Positions 1 to 9,138 are shown, counted from the first letter of the stretch. The stretch: DNA of 36,553 nucleotides from Bacteroidales bacterium (GCA_012728155.1 JAAYFR010000244.1:1-36553), one strand, 5' to 3'. The notes: a model not told the origin generated them from the sequence alone. A program made the numbers and translations.

Positions 1-1322
1 CATCTGGCACCACTGCCAACCCGAAAGGGATTATGCTCACCCATGGCAACTACGTATGGAATGCAGAGCAGGCAGTCGACCGTCTCAACGGCATTCCCTC
101 CCATTACCGCACCCTGCTGATACTGCCATGGGATCACTCCTTCGGCCATACCGCCGGAATTTACTCTTTTATGAAGTGCGGCGCCTCCATTGCCTCTGTG
201 GCGAAAGGGAAATCACCCATGGAGATACTGCGTAACGTACCCAAGAGCATCAAGGCGATCAACCCACATATCCTGATGAGTGTACCCGCTCTGGCCTCCA
301 ATTTCCGAAAAAATATCGAGAGTGAGATTGAGAAGAAGGGAAAGTTTACTGCTTCATTATTCAAGAGGGCGCTCAAAACGGCATACACCTATAATAAGGA
401 GGGATACAACAAAGGTGGCTGTGGACGCCTAATGCTTTCCATTTACGATAAACTGATCTTCTCTAAGATACGGCAATCATTTTCCAGCAATATGAAGTTC
501 TTTATCGGTGGCGGAGCGCTTCTCGATATCGAACTACAACGGTTCTTTTATGCTATCGGCATCCCGATGTACCAAGGCTATGGATTGTCGGAAGCCACCC
601 CCATCATTTCGGCAAATAGTCCACATGCCCACAAGCTGGGGTCGTCGGGGAAACCGGTTCCTCACATGGATATCAAGATTGTGGATGACGAACTCGCGGA
701 AGTGCCGACGGGAGAAAAGGGAGAAATCATCATCCGTGGTGGCAATGTGATGAAGGGATATTGGAAAAATCCGCAGGCAACAGCCGAAACTATTGTAGAT
801 GGATGGCTCCGCACCGGTGACATGGGTTATATCGACAAAGATGGATTTCTCTATGTGCTTGGGCGTACCAAATCGCTGTTGATCAGTGATGATGGCGAGA
901 AGTTCTCTCCCGAAGGGATTGAAGAGTCTATGATCTCCACCTCCACCATTATTGATCAGTGTGTATTGTACAACAACCAGAGTCCCTATACCACCGCGTT
1001 GGTTGTACCCAATGTGGCGGCGTTGAAAAAAACTGGTGTCGACCCCGAACAGGCGGCGCTACTGATAGAAAAAGAGATCAACGAGTACCGGAGTGGCGGC
1101 AAGCACGAAAGTCTATTTCCGCACCGGTGGATCCCTTCAGCCTTTGCCGTGATTGAAGAGCCCTTCTCCGAACAAAACGGATTGGTGAACTCCACCATGA
1201 AAATTGTGAAGCACAAGGTTTATGAAGCATATGCTTCAAGGATCGCTTCACTTTATACCCCCGAAGGGAAGCAGGCCACTTCACCGGAGAATCTGGAAGC
1301 GTTGAAGAAACTTCTCGGGTAA
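1..1322 (+). CDS. Long-chain acyl-CoA synthetase (AMP-binding), 5' end missing
   Basis: Activates a fatty acid to acyl-AMP and then acyl-CoA. The reading frame is already open at base 3 and begins inside the adenylate-forming P-loop (SGTTANPKG), so the upstream part of the gene lies outside the window. Further family motifs follow: YQGYGLSEATP (A5), GWLRTGDMGYIDKDGF with LGRTK (A7/A8), and GEKFSPEGIEE near the hinge to the C-terminal domain. About 440 residues are present, with a normal stop. Overall it looks like the FAA1/long-chain branch of the ANL superfamily; substrate chain length cannot be read from the sequence. It converges on an acyl-CoA dehydrogenase/Etf operon, which fits a role in acyl-CoA metabolism. 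Confidence 0.9.
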   Translation, partial: SGTTANPKGIMLTHGNYVWNAEQAVDRLNGIPSHYRTLLILPWDHSFGHTAGIYSFMKCGASIASVAKGKSPMEILRNVPKSIKAINPHILMSVPALASNFRKNIESEIEKKGKFTASLFKRALKTAYTYNKEGYNKGGCGRLMLSIYDKLIFSKIRQSFSSNMKFFIGGGALLDIELQRFFYAIGIPMYQGYGLSEATPIISANSPHAHKLGSSGKPVPHMDIKIVDDELAEVPTGEKGEIIIRGGNVMKGYWKNPQATAETIVDGWLRTGDMGYIDKDGFLYVLGRTKSLLISDDGEKFSPEGIEESMISTSTIIDQCVLYNNQSPYTTALVVPNVAALKKTGVDPEQAALLIEKEINEYRSGGKHESLFPHRWIPSAFAVIEEPFSEQNGLVNSTMKIVKHKVYEAYASRIASLYTPEGKQATSPENLEALKKLLG

Positions 1323-1335
1323 CATCACTCTTGAT

Positions 1336-1380
1336 ATAGATAAAAAAGCGGAAGAATTTAGTTTCTCCCGCTTTATCTAT
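1336..1380. terminator. Bidirectional terminator hairpin between convergent genes
   Basis: The arms ATAGATAAA...GCGG.AGAA and TTCTCCCGCTTTATCTAT pair with a 3-nt bulge and one mismatch. The hairpin lies 14 bases after the acyl-CoA synthetase stop and 20 bases past the acyl-CoA dehydrogenase stop on the other strand. A-rich and T-rich flanks allow use in both directions. Confidence 0.6.
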
Positions 1381-1399
1381 TTCTGAAAAGAGTAACTTA

Positions 1400-3118
1400 T
1401 TACTCGTCGATAACCTGTTTGTAATAGCCCAAATCTTCAATACGCGACTTGGAAATGAAGTGCCAATTCTTCATTACCTCTATCTCTCCGTAATGGATAT
1501 AGACCTCCGCACTACGACGGAACAGTTCTTGGTCTTTATTGGCATCCTGCAGGAGAAGGTGTCCCATAATGATGTGGGCAGCACTCTCTACCAACCGGCG
1601 TGCATGAAAATCGAGATAATCGGTATCTTTGGTTGAAGTAACCGCCTCTGTCATTTTCTCATAATTCACCGCCATATTGGCCAGGTCACGTTTCAACGAT
1701 TCCAGTTCAGGTACGACCGGCATTGCGGCATATTCCTTGATCTGTTGCAGATAGGTGCCGGTGGTAACGTGGCGGATAGCAGCGATCACCTGCAATTGGG
1801 TAGTACCTTCATAAATATTGGTGATACGTGCATCACGATAAAGGCGCTCGCACTTGTAATCTTTCATAAAGCCCGAACCGCCATGGACCTGGATAGCATC
1901 ATACGCATTCTGGTTGGCGTACTCGCTGCTCATTCCCTTACCAAGAGGGGTGAAAGCATCGGCCAAACGCGAATAGAACTTCATCTCGTTCCGCTCCTCC
2001 GGTGTCAATTTACGTTCCCGGCTGATATCTTCCAGCGTTTTATACAAATCTACGAAGCGACAAGTCTCGTAGAGCAATGCACGGGTCGCATCGGTCTTGG
2101 CACGCATATTGGCCAGCATCTCATATACCGGCGGGAACTCGATAATAGCGTTGCCAAACTGGCGACGCTCCAAAGCATATTTGTAGGCCTCACGGGTAGC
2201 CGCTTCGGAAAGTCCCACCGACTGTGCCATGATTCCCAGTCGGGCTCCGTTCATCAACGACATCACATACTTGATAAGCCCCATACGGCGCGTTCCGACC
2301 AACTCCGCTTTGGCATTCTTGAACACCAATTCGCAGGTGGGCGCGCCCTTGATTCCCATCTTATTCTCGATACGACGGACATTCACACCGCCACTATTCT
2401 TGTCGTAGATAAACATCGACAAGCCACGTGCATCTTTGGTACCCTCTTCGGAACGTGCCAGCACCAAGTGGATATCGGCATCGCCATTGGTGATAAAACG
2501 CTTCACCCCGTTCAGGTACCACTGGTTTTCCTTCTCGTTGAAAGAAGCTTTCAGCATCACCGCCTGCAGGTCGGAACCGGCATCGGGTTCGGTAAGGTCC
2601 ATCGACATGGTTTCGCCCTTCACGATGCGCGGCAGGTATTTATCTTTCTGTGCCTGGTCGGCAAATTCATAGATGGTCTCACCGCAGTCCTGCAACATCC
2701 AGATATTTTGAAAACTGGCATCGGCACGGCTCACGATGTCGGCACTCATCATATAGGGTACCATCGGAAAGTTAAGTCCGCCATATTTGCGGGCAAGTCC
2801 CATTCCCATCAGTTCTGCCTTGTTGAGAGCATCCAAATTCTCCTGCGTGGGTGCGGCATAGGTCACACGTCCACTGCTCACAGTCGGCCCACTTTGGTCT
2901 ACCGCTTCCGCATTCGGCTCAATAATTTCGCCACAGATCTCGCCCACCACTTCCAGCACTTTGTTGTAGCTGTCCATTGCATCCTCAAAATCCATCGGGG
3001 CATAATCACAAGTCTCACTGTCTGCGTAATTTCTCTCTTTCAATTCCACAATTCGTTTCATCAGCGGGTGCTGGAGGTAATGACGGAATTGCGGTGTATC
3101 TGTATAAAAGTTTGCCAT
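1400..3118 (-). CDS. Acyl-CoA dehydrogenase, FAD-dependent
   Basis: Oxidises an acyl-CoA to the 2-enoyl-CoA and passes electrons to the electron-transfer flavoprotein encoded just upstream. Visible family signatures are MDLTEPDAGSDLQ and WYLNGVKRFITNGD in the FAD/substrate region, GIKGAPTCEL, the helical-domain segment ALERRQFGNAI, and RITNIYEGTTQLQ, whose Glu is at the catalytic-base position of short/medium-chain dehydrogenases. At 572 residues it is longer than the usual ~380-residue enzyme and carries a helical C-terminal extension of roughly 130 residues, as in larger bacterial acyl-CoA dehydrogenases. The ATG lies 1 nt after the ancestral stop of etfA, indicating co-transcription. Chain-length specificity is unknown. 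Confidence 0.93.
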   Translation of the reverse strand: MANFYTDTPQFRHYLQHPLMKRIVELKERNYADSETCDYAPMDFEDAMDSYNKVLEVVGEICGEIIEPNAEAVDQSGPTVSSGRVTYAAPTQENLDALNKAELMGMGLARKYGGLNFPMVPYMMSADIVSRADASFQNIWMLQDCGETIYEFADQAQKDKYLPRIVKGETMSMDLTEPDAGSDLQAVMLKASFNEKENQWYLNGVKRFITNGDADIHLVLARSEEGTKDARGLSMFIYDKNSGGVNVRRIENKMGIKGAPTCELVFKNAKAELVGTRRMGLIKYVMSLMNGARLGIMAQSVGLSEAATREAYKYALERRQFGNAIIEFPPVYEMLANMRAKTDATRALLYETCRFVDLYKTLEDISRERKLTPEERNEMKFYSRLADAFTPLGKGMSSEYANQNAYDAIQVHGGSGFMKDYKCERLYRDARITNIYEGTTQLQVIAAIRHVTTGTYLQQIKEYAAMPVVPELESLKRDLANMAVNYEKMTEAVTSTKDTDYLDFHARRLVESAAHIIMGHLLLQDANKDQELFRRSAEVYIHYGEIEVMKNWHFISKSRIEDLGYYKQVIDE

Positions 3119-3119
3119 C

Positions 3120-4145
3120 TTATTTAGAATTTTTCTTATAATATTTGATCATCTTCGGAATCACTTGCTCAATCTCTCCGGTTATCACATAATCGGCGAT
3201 GGAGTTGATCGGTGCATTGGGGTCGTTATTGATAGAGATGATGATGGAGCTCTCCTGCATGCCAGCGATATGTTGAATCTGTCACGATATGCCGCAGGCG
3301 ATATAAAGTTTGGGGCGGACAGTGATTCCGGTTTGTCCCACCTGGCGTTCATGTTCCACAAAACCGGCATCAACGGCCGCACGTGAAGCACCCACTTCTG
3401 CCCCCAACACATTGGCGAGCTGGTAGAGCAACTGGAAATTCTCTTTCGATCCCACGCCATACCCACCGGAGACAATAATAGGCGAGTTTTTGATATTTAC
3501 TTTCGACTTTTCGATATGGCGGTCGATAATGTTCACCACAAAATCCTCCTCTTTCACAAAGTCGGCTACATCATGCTCTATGGTTTCACCTTTATAATAA
3601 GGATCGAAGATCTCTTTTTTCATCACCCCCTCACGGACGGTCGCCATCTGTGGGCGGCAGTCGGGATTGATGATCCACGCCACAATATTACCTCCAAAGG
3701 CGGGACGTATCTGGTAGAGCAGGTTTTTATATATCTTTCCCGCTTTTTTATCTTCATGGTCGCCAATCTCAAGCGAAGTACAGTCAGCGGTAAGTCCGCT
3801 TCCCAGAAGTGATGACACACGCGGTCCCAAGTCGCGTCCGATAATGGTAGCACCCATCAGGCAGATTTGCGGTTGCTCTTTCTGAAAGAGTTCCGCCAGG
3901 ATGGAGGTATGTGGAAGTGTAGTGTATGGCGACAAGCGGTCATCTTTAAAAAGATGAAGAAGATCCACACCGTAAGGAAATACCTGCTCTCCTATTTTTT
4001 CGAGATCGGCAGCAGATCCGGCGGCAATGACTTCGAGTTTACAATCCAGCTGACTGGCCAATGAACGCCCTTTGGTCAGTAGCTCCAAGCTGACATCGGC
4101 TACTACTCCCTCCTCTATTTCCAAATATACAAATAAGTTGTTCAT
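3120..4145 (-). pseudogene. etfA: Electron transfer flavoprotein alpha subunit, interrupted by an in-frame TGA
   Basis: EtfA binds FAD and with EtfB shuttles electrons from acyl-CoA dehydrogenase. The frame gives 287 residues, then TGA (3282-3284, minus strand), then 53 further in-frame codons to TAA at 3120-3122: 341 codons in all, the expected family length. The stop replaces the second Gly of the FAD-binding motif CGISG.IQH; after it the sequence continues as QIQHIAGMQESS and INNDPNAPINSIADYVITG, which is ordinary EtfA C-terminus. One base explains it (GGA to TGA; plus-strand C to A at 3284). As read, the product would lack much of the FAD site and probably be non-functional. It may be a real nonsense mutation or a sequence error. 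Other motifs (GYGVGSKENF, GASRAAVDAGF, RQVGQTG) are intact. Confidence 0.9.
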
Positions 4146-4163
4146 ATCTAATATATCCTTTTG

Positions 4164-5036
4164 TTATCCAATCGTGTGACTATCTATCAGTTCTTTCATC
4201 AGCTCCTCGATATCGACATCATCGTCGGTAAGCTGTCGACTCTCCTTAGCTTGAAAAACCACATTCTCAATCTTTTTCACCTTAGTGGGAGAACCGGAGA
4301 GGCCGCACTGTACCTTGTCGGCTTCCACATCCTCTACACTCCATTCGGTAAGATTCAGGTAGGGGCGGCTGTTATAGATATCTATATAGTCGATATTCTC
4401 AGTCTGACGCTCGGTAACCGTTTTGGCATGCTTATATTTCAATAGCAATTTAGCATTACGGGGACGACATGCGCGGGCGGTTCCGTTTACCGTGATAACC
4501 ACAGGAAGCGGGCATTCCACCACTTCCACCCCGTTTTCCAAACGACGCTTGACTGTAATTTTTCGGCCTTTGATCTTCTCGATATTCTCGGCATAGGTGA
4601 TTTGTGGAATTCCCAACTTTTCAGCCACTTGGGGACCAACTTGTGCGGTATCTCCGTCGATTGCCTGACGACCGGAAATGATGATATCGAACTTTCCGAT
4701 CTTACGGATCGCCATCGACAAGGCGTAGGAAGTAGCCAACGTGTCTGCTCCTGCAAAAGCCCTGTCGGTCAATAATATTCCATCGTCAGCCCCACGAAAC
4801 AATCCTTCACGTAAAATCTCCGCCGCACGCCCCGGTCCCATCGTCAGCACCGTAATCTTTGAACCGGGGAACCGGTCTTTAATATCCAGCGCCTGCTCCA
4901 TCGCGTTTAAATCTTCCGGATTGAAGATAGCGGGGAGCGCCGCCCTGTTCACTGTTCCATCGGCTTTCATCGCATCCTTTCCCACATTCCGTGTGTCGGG
5001 AACCTGCTTAGCCAACACAATAATATTAAATGTCAT
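4164..5036 (-). CDS. etfB: Electron transfer flavoprotein beta subunit
   Basis: The AMP-binding partner of EtfA in the electron-transfer flavoprotein. The N-terminus reads MTFNIIVLAKQVPDTRNVG and the nucleotide-binding signature SGRQAIDGDTAQVGPQ is present, followed by VKRRLENGVEVVECPLPVV, all typical of EtfB. I place the start at the ATG at 5034-5036; a TTG two codons upstream is in frame but less likely. The protein has 290 residues, slightly longer than the ~260 of many EtfB proteins. It is first in the operon etfB-etfA-acyl-CoA dehydrogenase; the gap to etfA is 18 nt. A -7 element lies about 50 nt upstream. Confidence 0.93.
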   Translation of the reverse strand: MTFNIIVLAKQVPDTRNVGKDAMKADGTVNRAALPAIFNPEDLNAMEQALDIKDRFPGSKITVLTMGPGRAAEILREGLFRGADDGILLTDRAFAGADTLATSYALSMAIRKIGKFDIIISGRQAIDGDTAQVGPQVAEKLGIPQITYAENIEKIKGRKITVKRRLENGVEVVECPLPVVITVNGTARACRPRNAKLLLKYKHAKTVTERQTENIDYIDIYNSRPYLNLTEWSVEDVEADKVQCGLSGSPTKVKKIENVVFQAKESRQLTDDDVDIEELMKELIDSHTIG

Positions 5037-5087
5037 ACTCAATTAGATTAGTTTATCTCTTATAGATATTTTATTTTTTTGAAGGGG

Positions 5088-5095
5088 CAAATATA
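5088..5095 (-). promoter_or_regulatory. Promoter -7 element for the etfBA operon
   Basis: On the minus strand this reads TATATTTG, a perfect match to the Bacteroidota -7 consensus TAnnTTTG. A weak -33-like TTGG lies 19 nt upstream. The predicted transcript starts about 40 to 50 nt before the etfB ATG. Confidence 0.6.
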
Positions 5096-5394
5096 GTGAA
5101 AGTTGAGTGAACAGCCAAGCTTGATTACACTATTTCGGCAAGAGAGAATAGGAAAAGTATCCTCTCTTTTCCAAACGCACCCTAATATTATCAAATAGAG
5201 AATAATTTGAAATCTCTGTTGTGTTGATATCAATTTTTAATTATGGAATGTAGCATTAAACCAAACCGAAAAAAACATATCTCTATTATGCACGATCGCT
5301 GTATGGAAGTCCGAACGAAACATTTCCGACAAACAATTCAAAGAAAGGCATCCTAGAAATAGAAATATAACATTCATGTATCAATGAAATATGA
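5096..5394. other. Divergent intergenic region without a recognised gene
   Basis: AT-rich spacer between the etfB promoter and the lipoprotein promoter. I see no RNA gene. One weak 37-codon ORF (5243-5356, plus) is not convincing. No strong inverted repeat was found. Confidence 0.5.
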
Positions 5395-5402
5395 TAACTT
5401 TG
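5395..5402 (+). promoter_or_regulatory. Promoter -7 element for the lipoprotein gene
   Basis: TAACTTTG matches TAnnTTTG. It lies 18 nt before the ATG at 5420 and inside the longer reading frame, which argues that the upstream ATG at 5384 is not used. No clear -33 TTTG is visible. Confidence 0.5.
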
Positions 5403-5419
5403 CAGTAAATTATACGCAT

Positions 5420-6469
5420 ATGCAAAAAACAACATTCCCTCTGATCACTCTTCTTCTGACTCTACTGATGAGCAGTTGTGCAGGAATTAAATACCTGACA
5501 GTGGAAACGAGAGAACCCGCTCAGGTAAATTTCCCTTCGAATATACATTCAATAGCGATTGTTAATAATGTAGTAAATCAGCCGGATGAGGTTGGTCATG
5601 ATATCATTCCAATAGGGCACACGCAAGCTGAAAGGAAAAAAGTATCGTCCGACAGTGCGGCTATTTTTTATACCGAAGCGTTGGCTCAATTTGTGGATGA
5701 GGAAGATTACTTTTACAGGGTGATCTATTATAACGAACCATTGAGGAAGGACAATGATTTTTTTATGGAGAGACCTATCGATCCTGAGATAATGCTCAGG
5801 ATCAGGCGTGAAACCGGTGCCGATGCGATCATCTCTCTTGATAAGTTGATCATCGAAACAAGAGAGAGTGAGAATTTCAAGCTACAGGGGTATATCCACG
5901 CCGATTTGAAAGGAAAAATACATTCTATCCTCCGCGTCTATATGCCTACTATGGAAGGAAAAATTCCTGCCGTACAATACAACGACAGTATTCGTTGGGA
6001 AGGGTTTAACATCCATGATGGCAAAGCCTATTCTGACCATATGCTCCCTTCCCGAGAAGAGGTAATTAAACTACTGGCAGTGAGAGCTGCAGAGAAGATG
6101 ACCTACGTATTTGTGCCACATTGGGAAATGCAGGATCGGTGGTATTATACCTTGTTCAACACATTGATGCGAGAAGGAGAGAGCTACGCCAGAGGGTCGC
6201 AGTGGAACAAAGCGATTGAAAAATGGGAAGCTTTTTATCACCATAGTTCTAAGAAAATCGACAAGGCAAAAGCCGCCAATAACATTGCGTTGGCCTATGA
6301 AATGTTGGACGAGATGGATCGGGCGTTAGAATGGGCAAAACAATCAAATAACCTATTCATTGAATCCACGGCAGCCAACTCTTTGGAGAGAAGGAGATCA
6401 CTGCTCTATAAAAACGAGATCGAAAGACGAAACAATCATTCAAACAGATTGAATATCGATGATTTTTAG
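5420..6469 (+). CDS. Lipoprotein with TPR-like C-terminus, unknown function
   Basis: The chosen ATG (5420) gives MQKTTFPLITLLLTLLMSSCAG, a lipoprotein signal peptide with lipobox MSSC, so the 349-residue product should be exported and lipid-anchored. The first ~230 residues resemble a Bacteroidales lipoprotein family that I believe is catalogued as DUF6340 (SIAIVNNVVNQPDEVGH near the N-terminus); I could not check this. Residues ~260-330 form helix pairs of TPR type (KAIEKWEAFYHHSS, KAANNIALAYEMLDEMDRALEWAKQS). It stands alone between divergent etfB and rho, with its own promoter. No enzymatic motif is visible, and the function is unknown. Confidence 0.8.
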   Translation: MQKTTFPLITLLLTLLMSSCAGIKYLTVETREPAQVNFPSNIHSIAIVNNVVNQPDEVGHDIIPIGHTQAERKKVSSDSAAIFYTEALAQFVDEEDYFYRVIYYNEPLRKDNDFFMERPIDPEIMLRIRRETGADAIISLDKLIIETRESENFKLQGYIHADLKGKIHSILRVYMPTMEGKIPAVQYNDSIRWEGFNIHDGKAYSDHMLPSREEVIKLLAVRAAEKMTYVFVPHWEMQDRWYYTLFNTLMREGESYARGSQWNKAIEKWEAFYHHSSKKIDKAKAANNIALAYEMLDEMDRALEWAKQSNNLFIESTAANSLERRRSLLYKNEIERRNNHSNRLNIDDF

Positions 6470-6638
6470 AAAAAGAGAGCCACACTTTCGTAAAACCAAA
6501 TAATCGGAATCAAGCTTGTTTGAGTTATCTACTACTGAAAAATAGTCAAATCGTAGTGAATCATAATAGGTCAATATCTCTATTTCGATCACTTTTGGAG
6601 ATTTTTTTTAATTGAACCCCAAAAAACAACAAACTTAA
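6470..6638. other. Spacer between lipoprotein gene and rho promoter
   Basis: AT-rich, with no ORF or RNA gene recognised. A run of eight T follows a weak inverted repeat around 6555-6610 and might terminate the lipoprotein transcript, but the stem is poor. Confidence 0.3.
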
Positions 6639-6669
6639 TTTCCAGTTTTCAAAAAAAGAGCTATCTTTG
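6639..6669 (+). promoter_or_regulatory. Promoter for rho
   Basis: The -7 element TATCTTTG (6662-6669) matches TAnnTTTG. TTTC at 6639-6642 is a one-base variant of the -33 TTTG, with the canonical 19-nt spacing. Transcription would start near 6676, leaving a ~270-nt leader before the rho ATG. Confidence 0.65.
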
Positions 6670-6947
6670 CCCTCAAATCTTATAACAGTAATTTTTCTCA
6701 TTACTACTGTGCAATTTCATTAGGCATTTTCTTATCAGACTTTTGGTACTCGATATAGTCTCATAAAATTTTAGTAATTTCCATTTTTTATTGCTTCGGC
6801 AAACTTCAGTTGACGGCTAACCGGAACTAAAAACAAACTTCTTTGAATTTTGGTGAAGTGCAATGTAAATTAAACAGTACTCACAACAATCGTATATTAT
6901 CAATAGTAATATTTTTTCAAAAACCATAACGAATTTCATACACCTAC
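6670..6947 (+). other. Long 5' leader of rho
   Basis: About 270 nt of untranslated, U-rich sequence. Small hairpins are visible: TTGC-TTCG-GCAA with a UUCG loop (6791-6802) and AGTT/AACT enclosing CGG-CTAA-CCG (6808-6828). rho is autoregulated through its leader in several bacteria; whether this leader does so is an inference from its length alone. Confidence 0.4.
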
Positions 6948-8903
6948 ATGGCTTATAACATTATTGAGCTTAATGAAAAGCTCACAACAGAATTGAGAGT
7001 TCTTGCCAAGGAGATGGGAATAAGACGCCCTGACGCATACAAGAAAGAGGAGCTCATTTATAAAATTCTTGATGAACAGGCAATTGCCGAAACAAAAAAA
7101 CTGAGCATCGACAGTGGCACCCAACAGAGTCACACACCGAGAAAAAGTTCAGAAAGCAAAACAAATTCTCAGAAAAATAAGAGTGTCACCAAAAAAGAGG
7201 AAACTAAAGAAAAAGAGAGCGACAAGAAAGAAGATCGCATAAAACCTCAGAACCAATTACAGACTATACAGCCTTCTGAAAGGCCAAAGTTAGTAAAAAA
7301 GGAGAGTTCCCCTACCGAACAAAAGGCGCCGGTTACACAAGAGAATGCTCCCCGCACTCAATCGGAAATAAAACCGGTAACCAGCAAAACAGTTCGGGGA
7401 AAAAGTATAGAAGCTTCCGAAGTTAAAGCTGATACTCCCGAGAAAAAAGTTGTTGAGACTACGCCAAAAGCTCCCGGTAAACCTATTCAGTTGGTCTTTC
7501 GTTCTTCCAAACAGAGAAAAGAGGAGAAGAGCACGCCTGCTCCCGTTATATTACCCCCTGTAGTGGCAGAGGAACCCTCGGAAGAAAAAACAGACACACC
7601 CGTGAAAGAGGCGCCCGTTCCTGGCAGTAAATTTTCGATGATGGATCTCATGTCGCCTTCTCCTTTACAGTCTAAACAGCCGGCTACCCAACAAAGCAGA
7701 CAGCCCCAAGCCCATCAGGTTCAATCACAACCGCATGCTCAGGCACAAGCTCCACAACTCAAGGAAAAAGAATCCACTTACGATTTCGACGGCATACTCA
7801 ATGCCTCCGGCGTATTGGAGATCATGTCTGACGGTTACGGTTTTCTGCGTTCTTCCGACTACAACTACATGTCGTCACCCGACGACATATATGTATCTCA
7901 GTCGCAGATCCGTCTCTTCGGATTAAAAACAGGAGATGTGGTAGAGGGCCCTATCCGTCCACCCAAAGAAGGTGAGAAGTTCTTTCCATTGGTAAAGGTA
8001 GATAATATCAACGGTCAGGATCCGGATGATGTACGCGACCGTGTACCTTTCGATCATTTAAAGCCACTCTTTCCCAACGAAAAATTCAATCTCACCAAAG
8101 GACATAACGACAATCTTTCCTGTCGTGTAGTTGATCTTTTCTCCCCAATTGGTAAGGGGCAACGCGGTTTGATTGTGGCGCAACCCAAAACAGGGAAAAC
8201 TATGTTGTTGAAAGATATTGCCAATGCTATTGCCGACAATCATCCGGAAGTATATATGATTATTTTACTGATCGACGAACGCCCGGAAGAGGTTACCGAT
8301 ATGGAACGGAGCGTAAATGCAGAAGTAATTGCATCTACTTTCGATGAACCGGCCGACCGACACGTGAAGATTGCCGAGATTGTATTGAACAAAGCCCGTC
8401 GACTGGTAGAGTGTGGTCATGATGTAGTGATATTGCTCGACTCCATCACCCGCTTGGCACGTGCGTACAATACCGTACAGCCCGCGTCGGGAAAAGTGCT
8501 CTCGGGGGGTGTGGATGCCAACGCGCTACACAAGCCGAAACGTTTCTTTGGTGCAGCCCGCAATATCGAACATGGTGGCTCACTTACTATCATTGCAACA
8601 GCACTCACAGAGACCGGTTCCAAGATGGACGATGTGATCTTCGAAGAGTTCAAAGGCACCGGCAACATGGAATTGCAGCTCGACCGTAAGCTCTCCAACA
8701 AGCGAATCTTTCCTTCTGTGGACATCATCGCATCGAGCACACGTCGTGACGATCTGCTCTTATCACAGGAAACACTCAGCCGCATGTGGGTACTCCGCAA
8801 TTTCTTGTCGGATATGAATTCGGTAGAAGCCATGGAATTCTTGCTAACTCGTCTGAGACGCACTTCAAGTAATGAAGAGTTTCTAATCTCCATGAATGAC
8901 TGA
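6948..8903 (+). CDS. rho: Transcription termination factor Rho with long disordered insertion
   Basis: Hexameric RNA helicase that terminates transcription. Residues 1-48 are the Rho N-terminal helical domain. Residues ~49-275 are a low-complexity, Lys/Glu/Ser/Thr/Pro/Gln-rich insertion absent from E. coli Rho (419 aa). The cold-shock-type RNA-binding domain follows (DGYGFLRS at ~295-302). The ATPase has Walker A AQPKTGKT (411-418), LIDERPEEV, Walker B VVILLDSITRLARAYN and the R-loop GTGNMELQLDRKL. Total length is 651 residues. Bacteroides Rho insertions of this kind have been reported to drive condensate formation and affect termination; applying that here is inference. Monocistronic, with its own promoter and terminator. 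Confidence 0.98.
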   Translation: MAYNIIELNEKLTTELRVLAKEMGIRRPDAYKKEELIYKILDEQAIAETKKLSIDSGTQQSHTPRKSSESKTNSQKNKSVTKKEETKEKESDKKEDRIKPQNQLQTIQPSERPKLVKKESSPTEQKAPVTQENAPRTQSEIKPVTSKTVRGKSIEASEVKADTPEKKVVETTPKAPGKPIQLVFRSSKQRKEEKSTPAPVILPPVVAEEPSEEKTDTPVKEAPVPGSKFSMMDLMSPSPLQSKQPATQQSRQPQAHQVQSQPHAQAQAPQLKEKESTYDFDGILNASGVLEIMSDGYGFLRSSDYNYMSSPDDIYVSQSQIRLFGLKTGDVVEGPIRPPKEGEKFFPLVKVDNINGQDPDDVRDRVPFDHLKPLFPNEKFNLTKGHNDNLSCRVVDLFSPIGKGQRGLIVAQPKTGKTMLLKDIANAIADNHPEVYMIILLIDERPEEVTDMERSVNAEVIASTFDEPADRHVKIAEIVLNKARRLVECGHDVVILLDSITRLARAYNTVQPASGKVLSGGVDANALHKPKRFFGAARNIEHGGSLTIIATALTETGSKMDDVIFEEFKGTGNMELQLDRKLSNKRIFPSVDIIASSTRRDDLLLSQETLSRMWVLRNFLSDMNSVEAMEFLLTRLRRTSSNEEFLISMND

Positions 8904-8942
8904 TTATCGGATAGATAATAGATCAAAGATCCCAAAATATTG

Positions 8943-8977
8943 AAATAAGCCCTCTATTGTATGGGGCTTATTTTTTT
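8943..8977 (+). terminator. Rho-independent terminator of rho
   Basis: AAATAAGCCC pairs with GGGCTTATTT across an 11-nt loop, and the T-tract continues immediately after the stem. It lies 40 nt after the rho stop. A textbook intrinsic terminator. Confidence 0.88.
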
Positions 8978-9080
8978 GATTTTACGCTACAACAAACAGG
9001 TTAAGAGCAAAGCCTATATTCCATTACGAAAGTGAATTTTTAAAATTTTTACACAAGAAGGTCTTTATTTTTGAATTCTC

Positions 9081-9111
9081 TTTGATAAGCCTATTAAAAG
9101 TATTAATTTTG
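9081..9111 (+). promoter_or_regulatory. Promoter for the glutamate mutase cluster
   Basis: TTTG (9081-9084), 19 nt, then TAATTTTG (9104-9111): both boxes and the spacing match the Bacteroidota vegetative consensus exactly. The predicted start lies ~20 nt before the glmS ATG. Its position inside a longer open frame beginning at 9082 confirms the ATG at 9139. Confidence 0.8.
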
Positions 9112-9138
9112 CAGCATACTTTTACTGAAAAATACATT

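Noticed and set aside
1745..3127. 460-codon open frame antisense to the acyl-CoA dehydrogenase
   Set aside because: Long only because the opposite strand's codon use avoids stops in this frame; its His/Gln/Ile-rich composition resembles no protein, and the sense frame has full family motifs.
3282..3284. TGA in etfA as a recoded codon (UGA read as glycine or selenocysteine)
   Set aside because: rho and the phosphohexomutase gene both end with TGA at the expected family lengths, so TGA is a normal stop here. Selenocysteine is not expected at a family glycine, and I see no hairpin clearly suited to its insertion.
5243..5356. 37-codon ORF in the etfB-lipoprotein intergenic region
   Set aside because: Basic, low-information sequence with no ribosome site, promoter or recognisable family; likely chance in AT-rich DNA.
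8417..8935. 172-codon frame antisense to rho
   Set aside because: Shadow of the conserved rho ATPase region; no family resemblance and no promoter.
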